Origin: Dinochytrium kinnereticum
Lineage: Eukaryota > Chytridiomycota > Chytridiomycetes > Chytridiales > Chytridiaceae
Reading direction: 5' to 3'
Length of the DNA stretch: 36,012 bases
NCBI GenBank assembly: GCA_027604005.1
Contig: JADGJT010000238.1
Span: 1-36,012 of the forward strand
The notes beneath the pieces are model-generated. The model was not told the DNA's origin. It did no database searches and was given only the letters and a program-made list of their open reading frames with translations. A program made the translations under genes and the position numbers. This document shows positions 1 through 11,300 of the stretch, one piece after another; the first letter of the stretch is position 1, and each line of letters starts with the position of its first letter.

Positions 1-394
1 ATGGCGCGGCACAGTGAATTCTTTCTCCATAGTGGTCAAGGCTTGAACTATGGAGGGCCAAAGAGAGAAACTCACACGGCGGATAGAAAAGCTTCCCACC
101 CGGCTGCCCCTGAAGCCTTGGAATCCTCGGGGCCCCAGGACCGTGCTGTAGTCTCACGGTAGAGTGTCAGTGTATATGGAGTTTCGGTGTTGTTTTTAGT
201 TTCCAGTTTTAACTTTCAGTTTCCCTCTTTCTTCTTCCATCTTCGTCAGTTCTTTATACCTTTTTATTTATTACACATCCCCTTCGAGCTTCTACCCGTT
301 GGGGATGTTCTTGCGGCTCTTGGCTGACCCCCTCAAGCTAGACTGAGCGGGGAGAGCCCTGAGATCTGACAGGACCATCACAATGATCACAATG

Positions 395-630
395 ATGTGT
401 GGATGTGTATTATAGTGTCCCGAAGCTCAGAAAGCAGGTGTTGATTGTTGAAGCACTAAACCCAACACTCCTTAAAAGGTATAGAGAAATCACGGCGGGC
501 AAATGCCCCCGGACAGGGTAGAGGGGTTTCACCCTTACGTTAAGCTTGGCAGTGATCTGATATGCGCGTGGAGGAGTTGTAGTTTGATTGTTTATTTCCA
601 ATAAAAGGTTCAGAGTTATCTTTCAACACC
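395..630 (+). other. Possible LTR-like fragment (retroelement remnant)
   Basis: The stretch begins near TGTGGATGTG, has an AATAAA polyadenylation-type signal at 600-605, and reaches a CAACA end near 629, which fits the TG...CA ends and internal polyadenylation signal of fungal LTRs. Just upstream there is a tandem ATCACAATG duplication. I could not find a second copy, a target-site duplication or any gag-pol coding sequence in the window. It could equally be ordinary intergenic DNA. Confidence 0.18.
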
Positions 631-970
631 TGGGGCCCATCCCTTTTATATCCCGTTATTTATCTTCAATCCAGAAGATACGTTTAAATCAATCCACATG
701 GCCTTGAAGCGGTAGGCTTCCAAAGACCATTCCTTAACGAGAAAATGAAACATTTTAGAAATAATAAAACCAATACAAAACAATCAACATAATAAACATG
801 GAAAGTGATACGGTAAATGATGTTCCAGCCTCAACACGCTTGCACCAAAAGATGCGGCGCGTATCAGGCTGAACGGCCAAGCCAAGTGTGGTGAGTTTCA
901 GGGTCAGGATGAGGAAGAGAAAAGAAGAACTCGTGGTGGCCAAGGTGAACACGGTTTTTGTTCTTGTCTT

Positions 971-989
971 GACGCGTCCGGGACGCGTC
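971..989. promoter_or_regulatory. Paired ACGCGT (MCB-like) palindrome
   Basis: The sequence GACGCGTCCGGGACGCGTC holds two ACGCGT hexamers (972-977 and 983-988) and reads the same on both strands except at its centre base. ACGCGT is the MluI cell-cycle box bound by MBF (Mbp1/Swi6) in ascomycete yeasts. It lies about 560 bp upstream of the DUF4470 gene start. Regulation by an MBF-like factor is inference only. Confidence 0.3.
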
Positions 990-1547
990 AGTATCGTTCC
1001 TCGACATTGATCAAGTCGGAGAGAAAACCGTTCATGTACTACGAACGTTTTCCGCTACGTAAATACACTGACTGTTGCTGGTGTTGTTTTGGGTTGAAGG
1101 AGAAGAGGTAATGGAATATGAGACAGAATTTGGTGGCGTGTGCCAAATAACGAGTGTTATCAACCCGATGTTAAATGCGGATCCAAGTAGATCCCTCAAG
1201 CGTCTAGTCCACTAATCCAACTTCCAGGGTGACCAGGTATAAGATGCACAAGATAATATACCTTATTCGGGTGGCAGAGATGCTTGTGGGCTCATTAAGT
1301 AAATACAAGAGGGCAGTGAGCATTTACTGTGTATAAAGCCATAACCCTCAGAGAAATCGGCAGCCCACCGCTTGCTCCTTTCTTGCGATACTCAGCTACC
1401 AGCAGACATACCAAAGTATTGGGCTGTCCTCACTCCTTCTGTGCTTGATACACTCCCTTATCGACAACTTGAGTCTTGATTTTGCCGTTTTCAAGTTTGG
1501 CGACCAGCTAAGGCGTGCCTCAACTGTTGTCCACTACCTCGGACTCA

Positions 1548-4500
1548 ATGATGTCCCAGAATCCTCACCTCAACCTCTTCACAGACCAACCCGTACCCAA
1601 CCTCATCGAATACTTACCGCCAGAAGATGCCTCTCACCTGCTTATCCTCGGACATATTGACCCTCGAAGCATCCTATACACAATTCACCACGCAGTCAGG
1701 AGAAAAAGTGCGGAGAATGGGTTTCCTGTGGACCTTGATTTCACATGCTGCGACGACGCGCCAGTCATTCTTGGTGGGTTTTTCTTCTATACCATTCCAA
1801 GGCTGAAACTCTCCTTTGATCGAAATAGCAAGGGTCGCCTTGCTGCTGACGGTATTGGCAGATGAGGAGATGGAGGTCGAGAATGGGTGGAAGATCTTTC
1901 ATCTTTATCGTTTGGATCGTAACTCTATGCAAGTTCTTAAATCACAGTGCTTCAAGCTCCTTGACGCTTCTATTGACATGAAGGCTTGGAATGCTAGCGA
2001 GTATGGGAGGTTTTTGAGGATATGCAGCCAGAGAACACTGGGACAGCTTCGGCTGCTTTGGATGAAGTACATTGATTTTGACAGTACTTCCAAATACCAA
2101 GAGACACCGCGGAGAACTCCATCGTCTCATAAGCCTATTTCAAATTCAGATCTTTTGGGAGACCACCAGAACGACCCAAATCCGACTACATTTGTTAGAA
2201 GTGATTTTTCGATACAAGGAAAGGGTGACCCATTCCTTGCATACCACCTCCCAACTATCTTCAACGAAACGCACCTGCAAAATGACCTCGTCAGTATCGC
2301 CAAAAAACAGTTTTCAGCTTGGGCCCTATCGTTCCGAAATGCAGTGAATCGCCCTTTTGCAAATAATCGGGTCATTGTACGATTGTTTTGCGGTGACCCT
2401 CTCGCGTTCTCCAAGGCTCTACACCCAAACCGATCATACTGTTCATACGTTTCCCAATGGTCCGCAACAGCGTTACAGTTTTCCCTCGACGCTGATTGCC
2501 CTAACCAGTTTAATGTGATTGATACCTCGTCGGTCCCAGATGAAGTTGGTTTCTTGAATCTTTTCTCTGCAGTCTCGCCTCTGCTATCCAAAACGTCGTC
2601 ATCGACCCTCTTTACAAGTTGGAAGAACCCCAAGGGACTTGGTCTTGGAGAATTGATTCATTCTCAAATCAATTGCGTGATAAATGTCTTTGCGATTGTG
2701 TTTGGAATGACGCCCGTACCTGTCAACGCGAAGTTCTCGACTCTCACGAATAAAGGCGGATGGGAAAGGATCCCGTGGAAGTGGACTGGGTATGAAGATC
2801 CACTAGTTGGATGTGGAAAGGGACCAATTGGGATGGACCCAGAAGACGTTTCTCATGTCCTACTAGCGCTAAGACCCATGCCAATGCCACGGAAAGTCAT
2901 AACGAGCGTCGAGGATGGGAAAGACGGTGATTGCTGGATTTATACCACCACGTCTGTCGATTGGAAGGGTTTCTGCGAATTGGTTCGGATGGCGATGGGC
3001 CGTATCCAATGTGACTGGAATGTAGTTTGTGATAGTGTTTTGTCTACGATGGAAAAGGAAGCTGAGGAGTGTGGATGTTACGCAATCGATCGTGTATTGG
3101 AGGCAGCCCTTCACATGCATATTCATGGAATTTATATTCTTGATGAGAGTATACAGCTAAGTACTGATTCATCAAGGATGGAGGATTGGAAGGACGTCCC
3201 GAAGGTTGTTTGTATGGTCCTCCGAATTCGAAATGAGATCCTAAAGGAGTCTGACGATGTCAGCCGCGATGGTTCGCCTATTAGTTTGCAGTGCTTCGTG
3301 GAGACGCCGAATGGGGTTAGGCTAGTCTCTTCGTCCATAGACGGTGCTTTTGGAAGGTTACGGACTGAGGGTGACCAAGAGAACCTTACGGTTTTCATCG
3401 ACGAGGAAGAAGAAGCCTTCGGGAGAAAGGAGATGATATTATCGTTTTGGGTACCAGTAGAGGTAGTATTGAACAAGCCAGCCTCCACGGCTTTTAAAGT
3501 CTATGGTTGCTCGGGACACTCTAGGCCGTTTCTCATTGATCGCTTGTCTCTAGCTGACACGAATGGTGTGATAATCTCGCGATCACGACCCAACCTCCCA
3601 AACGAGCTCAGAATACCTCCCCCATCTTCCGTGTATAACCCGAACGACGTTTTCCCGCTTGTAAACGTTTCATTAAACTATGGAAGCATCGATTTCGCGG
3701 TTGAGTTTGATATTACTGATGTGATTGAGACCAAGTCATTGATAGAAGGGGTTGAGTTGAAGATTGAACAGACATCGCCCTTCAGGATTGATGTTGGACT
3801 GGGGGGACGAAAGAAGAGTATTTGGTTCCCTTTACCTGTCATAGAAAAGGATGTGAAGTTTGGTCTTGTAGATGGGTCTTCAATGGGAGAGGTAAGGTAT
3901 CAATCATTTCTGCCTAAAAAGTCAACTATGATTTGAATCAAACCACTGATTCTTTCATTGTTTCTTTCGGATTTCGTTGCTCAGGTTCAAGCCTCAACAC
4001 TCTACTGCGAAGGCCTGAGTAGATTCTGCCAGTTTGCCCGCACTTTGACAAAGGAGACTAATGTTAGCCTTCACACCTTTCGTCGTGTATTGCTAGACGA
4101 CCTACCTGTGATCGATGTCGATATTCAAGATTGGCTCAAAGGCCATATTCTATCCACATTGCGATGCGACATTCCTCAAACCCCTCAAACCCTTTTCGAA
4201 AAAGTTGCAGCAATCATCATGGAAACATCACGGCCTGGCAAGCCAAAGATGTTTGTACTCTTTGACGCGACTGATAAAGTCTTTGCACTCATTTTTGCTA
4301 CGCAAGTTCGACTTGACGCCTCCAGTGGTACTATTGTGGTTGACGCGTCAGTGCTTCAGGTTCCAAGGGATGTGTCTGGTAGTGAGTTTGAGAGGATTAG
4401 GATTGATCGCGGGTTTCGGGTTGGAGTTACGGATGAAGAGGAGAGAGGGGTTTGGGATGAGATGATATGTGGGTGGGTAGAGCGGTGTAGGATTTATCCT

Positions 4501-4920
4501 CACAAAGAATCTTGCGAATACAAGACGGTAGGGTTCTGCGGCCCTGTTATTTGTGGATGTTCTATGGGGACAGCAGCGCCGGGGTTCATGGACGTGGCGG
4601 AGTGGAGACCGCTCGAAGGAATTGTATCAAGAGCAGCCATTGGGCTTTTGTTCGAAACGCAGGGTTACCTCGGAGAGGAGGAAGAGGATGAGGATGAGGA
4701 GGAAGAAAGAAGCGGGTACAGTGATTACGAGAGCGATGAAGATTGGAGTGACGAAATGAGTTGTGGGGAAGAGGGGAGTGATGAGGAGCTGTATGTCAGT
4801 GACGATGATGGGGACGATGAGTCGGCAATGCTTGAGATGGATGCGGTATTTAGGGACGCAATGTACAGGGCGTTTAGAAAAGAAGAAAGGAGTCTGGGGT
4901 TCAAGGGGCTATGGGATTAA
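1548..4920 (+). CDS. DUF4470-domain protein with acidic C-terminal tail
   Basis: Three exons, 1548-1773, 1829-3891 and 3985-4920, joined at GT-AG introns of 55 and 93 nt, give 1074 residues. The first intron restores an alanine codon and the continuous text LDFTCCDDAPVILARVALLL. Residues about 32-160 match DUF4470 as I know it: LGHIDPRSILYTI, then the CCD signature, then KIFHLYRLDRNSM, and SEYGRFLRICSQRTLGQLRL. A downstream NVIDTSSVPDEVGFLNL segment resembles the VIDTSNLxDHLGLLNLL block common in these proteins. The last 100 or so residues hold an almost pure Asp/Glu/Ser run. I see no MYND zinc-finger cysteine cluster, which often accompanies DUF4470, and no signal peptide or membrane segment. 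The domain has no established function; an acidic tail suggests binding to basic partners, but that is a guess. The ATG at 1548 is chosen as the first in frame (an ATG follows at once). Confidence 0.8.
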
Positions 4921-5323
4921 GCGCTATTGTTTTGGAGTTCGTAATTAAGTCTCAGCTGCTTGACGAGCAGAGGAAAGAGCATAGACCGCGTCCATTAATA
5001 CATATTTATTACCCTTGATCTTCGCAGAGTCCAGCGCATTAACACCAAGTGATGATTTATTGAACGCGTTAAAATCCACAGTTTCGCTACAGTTAAAGGG
5101 CATTTAGTGTTTTCTCAACAAAAAAAAAAAAAAAGAATCGTGAAGCACCCGACTGTACAGATATTTCCATTCTTTTATTCTGGACAAATTCCCCATTCCC
5201 CCCATCAACCCAACCAAACTCAGGCTGGTAGAGACCGAACGAGATGGTGGTGAGCGAACCCCCTCCCATCACCTGCACATCTCAACCACGCTAATACTCT
5301 GCCTTGCTTCCCATTGCCTGTCC
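4921..5323. other. Intergenic region before Tra1
   Basis: About 400 bp between two genes on the same strand. It must hold the 3' end of the DUF4470 gene and the Tra1 promoter. Visible marks are one ACGCGT hexamer near 5064 and a run of A near 5120-5134. A short ATG frame near 5244 (about 16 codons, closed before the Tra1 start) could act as an upstream ORF. No other gene is seen. Confidence 0.5.
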
Positions 5324-8300
5324 ATGCAGGCGCTCTCCATCGTCACCTGCGAGAGTAAGCGGACTACTCGTTTCTATGTTATTCTGACCGATTTCATCTT
5401 CCTCTCACAGCCTACGCAAATAGTCTGCAGAATTCGAGCATAGGTACAGTCTCCTTAGTTGAATTTTGAGTCGTTCCAATTGATGCATGGCCGTTGAACT
5501 GGACTTTGGAAACAGATGTAGAGATAAAGGTCAAAATCGTCTCCGAGCTTCGAGACTCGATTGAGATTGTTCAGTCGTTGGAGTACCCGCGGGTATTGGC
5601 TCTGTTGATGCCGGCGTTTCAGCAGCTTCTTGTTGAAACCCCTCCCGTATTTCTAAGTAATTCTCCCCAACAGGTTAGTTTCCTTTTTATTCATGCTTGA
5701 TTGCTGACCATGGCCGCAGAAACTACGGAATATCATACTAGAGATCATTCACCGGTTTCCGTTCAATGACGTTCTGAAGCCATATTCTCCGGACTTGATT
5801 TCGCTGTTGCTCCAGATACTGAGGAACGATAATGAGGAGAACGCGGTCATCTGCCTTAAGATAATTAACGAGCTCTACAAGAACTATCATGCCATTGTAG
5901 AGGACCACGTTCAGCCGTTTTTGGATATAGTAAAGGAGATGTATGGAAACATGGCTCAAGCAGTTGAGGACACCTTTAACAATCCGGTTAGTCATTTTTC
6001 TGCCTGTTTCTGGTTTTAATGTCCTCAAGGTTGCTGGAAGTGCGACCTCATCGCAGCCTGTTTCGCCTGCCGTAGACTCTTCAGATGAGTCGCAGAGACC
6101 TCTGGCGCAGAGCCGGTACAGTTTCAAAGTATTGACAGAGTGTCCCATCATTATCGCGCTACTTTTCTCGTTGTTCAAGAATACCAACCGGCTCGTTAAC
6201 GGGAATGTCCCGCAATTCGTCCCTCTTATTATGAGTGTATGTGCTATTCATTGTATTTTCACTAAGAAACGGCTATATCTAGGTCCTTACTTTGCAGCCA
6301 GAAGCTCAGAAAGCCGCGCATCAAGAGGCGGCGGCGAACAACACAATCTTCTGTGGCGTCAGCCCAGAGATTAAGAACAGAGCAGCTTATTCGGAGTTTA
6401 AAGCTCTGCAAGTGAAGGTATGGTTTGAATGCTGAACGGTTTATAATTCGCGTAGACGGTCTCGTTTGTTGCCTACATACTGCGAATGTTCCAGACAACT
6501 TTACGGCCCCATGAGGATACCATCGCCGATGCTATCGTAGAGATTATGAAGGACTGCCCTCCGGAAGCTGCAGCGACTCGAAAAGTTGAGGATGATATCT
6601 TGGAGTTTGCTAACCCATAAAGGAAATACTGGTTGCGACTCGCCATATCTGGTACTCAGAATTCCGATCAGGATTTACTAGGCATATGGATATCCTTATA
6701 AACGAGGACGTTTTGATTGGGAAAGGCGTTACCTGCAAAGAAACTCTTAGGTAGTTAGCTTTTCTTCTAATGATACTAATTTCTGTTTCAAGGCCTCTTG
6801 CGTACAGTGTGCTTGTGGATTTGATTTTAAACGTTCGTACTGAGCTGAGCCGACTGCAGATCTCCCGTATTATTCACATCTACTCGAAAAACCTTCACGA
6901 CTCAAGCTTTGCACCGAACATTCAGACGGTGTGTGCAAAACTTCTGTTGAATATGATTGATTGTCTAGTTGATCCTGCTGGTACCACGCGTGAAGGTTCG
7001 CCTTTTTTTTCGAGCAGCGATGTTAATTTTTTCAGGACGCATTTTGCTGATTCGTATTTTGGATACATATGCACGAAAGTTTACGGCCTTGAGCCTCTCG
7101 TTTCCATCCATCGTCAAAGCTCATATGAAGAAGAAGACAAGTGCGACAAACCAGGAGAACTTCAGCTTTAGTCTGGATATGGAGGGATTTTTGGATCTTG
7201 GATACGTTCAGCCGATTAAGACTTCAGTGAGAATGCTCGACACATCTCTGGACATTGTCACGGGTGCGCTATTGATTCTCGCTCTTTTGTTTCTAAATTA
7301 TTTACATCAACATTATAGACATCAGGCTATTGATTAAAAGCTTGATTCAGGGGTTTAAGCCGATTCTGTTGACATTACGCCACTATAATCCGCCTCCGCC
7401 ACCAAATGCGGACCTTGAGATAATTAACTCAGTAGCTCGTGGGTTTTCAGAGGACGAGGTCGAAATCTTTGTTAGGATATTTAGAGACGGCCTGAAGTGC
7501 TTTGAGTACTACAACAGCGAAAATTATGGTCCGGATGGTCTACTTCTCGAAAAACCTCCGCAGAGCTTGTCGAAGGATGATAAGGAGGCCTTCGAGAAGT
7601 TCGCCGCCATCTTCACACTGGTCGAGCCTTGCGTGTTTCAGGAGGTTTTCTCTTCGCAAATGCCACTACTTTTTGAGAGGATTCTGATCAATCCTGGGCT
7701 GCAGGCTCTACCACAATACCTTTTAGGTTTGGTCAACACTGCGCCTAACTTTCAGAGCGCTGCGCCTAACTTTATTGCCGTCGCTCCAAACTTTGCTGGA
7801 CTTCTCTGTCGGTTTTTAGTGGATCGCATTGAGATGCTTGGGTCTGACGATCACGTTTTCTCGACGGCTATGTTGAGATTGTTCAAGGTTGTCTTTATGG
7901 CCGTTACAAAGTACCCCGACAAGAACGAGATTGTTCTCCGCCCTCACGTTGGAACCATAATTACAAAATCGATGAAGCTCTCGTCAAAATCCAAGGATCC
8001 GATCAACTTTTTCCAGCTTCTTCGAGCGTTGTTCCGGAGTATTGGTGGGGGACGATTCGAGCTTCTCTATCAGGAGGTTCTCCCACTTCTTGAGGTTCTT
8101 TTGGAAGGTTTGACGACTTTGTTGGCCTCTGCACATAAGCCACAAATGAAGGAACTGTTTGTTGAGCTCTGCTTGACTGTTCCTGTTCGTCTCAGCGTGC
8201 TGCTACCATATCTGTCGTACTTGATGAAGCCTCTTGTTCTCGCTCTGCGAGCTGGTCCAGAACTTGTCAGTCAGGGCCTTCGGACCCTGGAACTTTGCAT

Positions 8301-11300
8301 TGATAACTTAACACAGGACTTTTTGGAGCCGATCCTGAACCCCGTCATAGTAGAACTAATGGATGCTCTTCGAATTCATCTTCAGCCCTTGCCATATAAG
8401 GTTGAGCATAGCCATACGACAATGAGAATTCTTGGCAAACTAGGTGGAAGAAACAGAAGACTTATTGGAGAGTCCGTAAAGATAAACGCTCATGAGAGGA
8501 TGGAGATTGGGCTCGAGTGCCTTTTCACCTTTAACAATACTGACAGGCCGCAGGTCATGTCGATGGATCAGCTGGTTGATGCTGCTCATACGATCCTCAG
8601 TAATCCTCAGAGTCCTAAGTTTTACGTTCAGCAAGCTCTGGTGTTTGCAAAGTCATGCTTGCCCCTCTTAATTGATTTGGATAACTGCACAGTTGATGAG
8701 AGCACACTATCTCATCTTGCCGGGAAGGTGAAGGATGAGTTAGCTATGGAAATAGACGTCGAGGAATCTACCCAGGCTGCCGAACCTTCGCCATTTATTG
8801 ATCCTTTAACACTACCTAGAAGCAAGAAGGAGGCTTTTGATGCTGTTTTACAGAAAACCATTTCTCTTTTTTTTTCCGCGACCAACTTTCCGGATATTCG
8901 AGAGGCAGCTGTTGATACGATATCAAACCTGTGCTACCAGTTTGCTCATATCTCAGTAGCTGAGGCAGTGGAGGACAGCCTAAAATCTAAGAAGAAGCTC
9001 AACGGTGCTCACTTTGAGAGTTTTATCAACTCGCCGGTGACTCGGTCAGATGGATTCATTGATGCTATTGTTGAATCATTTTGCTCGGAGTCAGCGGAGC
9101 AACGAAAGCATGCTGAAAAGGCTCTTCAGGTCTTTGCGACTGCTTGCAGATCTTTATTGTCGGCATGGCCGAGCTTCAATATCGACGACTTATCTGTGTT
9201 CCATACGTTCGCGTCAAGATTTTGCTCTTGCTGCTACCAGCAGGAGTGGTTTAAGAAAAGTGGAGGATGCCATGGGATATCTTTCCTGTGCTCCCAGCTT
9301 GATTTTGCTCCAAAGTGGATTACTGATCATGAGCTTGATTTTGTAAAGGCTCTTCTTTATATCCTAAAGGACGCCTCGCCTGAGATGGCTTCAACCAACA
9401 CGGAGGACGCAACTTTGACCCTCACTCATGTGCTAAAGGTCTGCAACAGCAGGTCAAAAGACGAGAGTGAGAATCCACCTCCGCAAGACGCAAAATTCAA
9501 TAGCTTGATCTCGCTCTTGATCTCAGAGCTTTCAAATTCCAACACAACGGTCCGTGAAACCATTCAAGCGACCTTCCAACTCCTCGCCGACCTCTCTGGA
9601 ACGGATATCACCTCTCTCTTGAACCAAGTGCGCGAGCGGCTTCTGCAGCCCATCTTTGCAAAACCCCTGCGAGCCCTTCCCTTTGCTATGCAGATTGGTC
9701 ACATTGATGCTATCACATTCTGCCTGCTCTTGAGGCCGACCATGCTAGAGTTTACAGACGAGCTCGTTAGATTGCTTCATGAAGCTTTGGCTTTAGCCGA
9801 CGCCGAGGATCAGGCGCTAGTTAGTAAACCCAGCCCGCATCGAAATGCAGCGTCCTTGACGAATTTGAGGGTTGTTTGTATCAAGCTGCTCTCGGCTGCT
9901 ATGACTTGCCCAGATTTTACAAATCCAAGACAGGCGCCTTTAAGGGCAAGGATAATATCGGTATTCTTTAAGTCGCTTTACGTGAAGTCACCGGAGATTG
10001 TACAGGTTGCATACAAAGGTATAATGACACTGTTTTATTTTTATTTTTTTGTTGTTGCTAATACTGGAAAAGGTTTACAGCAAGTTCTATCGCAACAATT
10101 TAAGCTTCCGAAGGAGCTGCTTCAGGCGGGTCTCAGACCGATCCTTGTGAACCTTTCGGATTACAAGAGACTTACAGTTGCCGGACTTGAAGGCCTTGCA
10201 AGACTACTTGAGCTTTTGACAAATTACTTCAAAGTTGAGATAGGCCGAAAACTCCTTGATCATATGCGACACTGGGCTGAGCCAGCTATGCTTGAGGATG
10301 CGTCTGGAAAGCCTCTTTCGGAGATCGAGCCGGTCAAGGTCATCGTAGCTATCTTGAACGTATTTCACTTGCTTCCCGCGTCCGCGAATATCTTTTTGGA
10401 TGACTTGGTTAAGAGCGTTTTGGAGTTAGAGGTGCTTATTAAGAGGAATGTTTCCAGCCCCTTCCGAATGCCGCTTATTAGGTTTCTCAACCGAAACCCA
10501 AGCGATACTATCGCTTATTTCCTGGAGAGGCTGAATAATGTGGCATACAGCAAGCTTTTTATTTTTGTGTTAAAGAATGAGAGCGCTGGAGCGGTTCGGC
10601 AGGAAGTATTGAATGACCCATCAAAAATCGTTCAAAGATGTTTTCCCGTCGAAGAAACTCTAGGGAACGATTATTTAAGCTTTTGTGGGGTCCTGATCGC
10701 CCAAGAGATGCTCGCCTACAATCCCGATTGGCTTCATCAGAATGAGGAGATTCTGAGCAAGCTTCGGACTCACTGGGATCGGATATTGAGCCGGTCTGCC
10801 GAGTCACTTGAGACGCCCAATATGTTCTTGAACGAATATCAATGTCTTCTGGAGATCTTCATGCACATTTGTCGGAGGGAGACGTTTGATATTGATGTTC
10901 TTTTTGATATCATCAAGGCGTTCAATAGCCCTGAGTTGATTGATATTAGCTTTGTCAAACACTTCATCTACAATGATGTTATAGTCGGATTCTCACCCGC
11001 GAAGAAGAAGGGCATCCTAAAGCACTTTTTCAGGACTTTTAATGATATATCGGTGGCACTTCGGACAAGTGCTCTTCGAATGATGATTATACCAATGCTT
11101 CTGCCGGCATTTACTCAAAATGACCTTCACCTTATTGTCGACACGGAGATGATCAGCATGACGCACAGCTGTGTCTGGCAGCCATTCCTCACGGAGTCTC
11201 AGGAAAGCTTCCTTGTGGATGATTCATTTAAGGTCGAGCTCTTGCAGTTGACCACTCTGCTTGTTCGTTTTGCTCCATCCGTTATAAACGAATTACGTAA

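Larger units (their letters stand above)
1..1547. other. Gene-free 5' region of the window
   Basis: I found no convincing protein gene here. The first 160 bases keep one frame open from the window edge to a TAG at 160-162, so they could be the tail of something starting outside, but the residues match no family I know. Bases about 390-630 have LTR-like marks (see separate entry), and 971-989 hold a near-perfect ACGCGT palindrome. The remainder, up to the DUF4470 start, should contain that gene's promoter and 5' UTR. The short open frames on the minus strand at 410-601 and 755-952 have no ATG that starts them sensibly and no recognisable domain. Confidence 0.5.
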
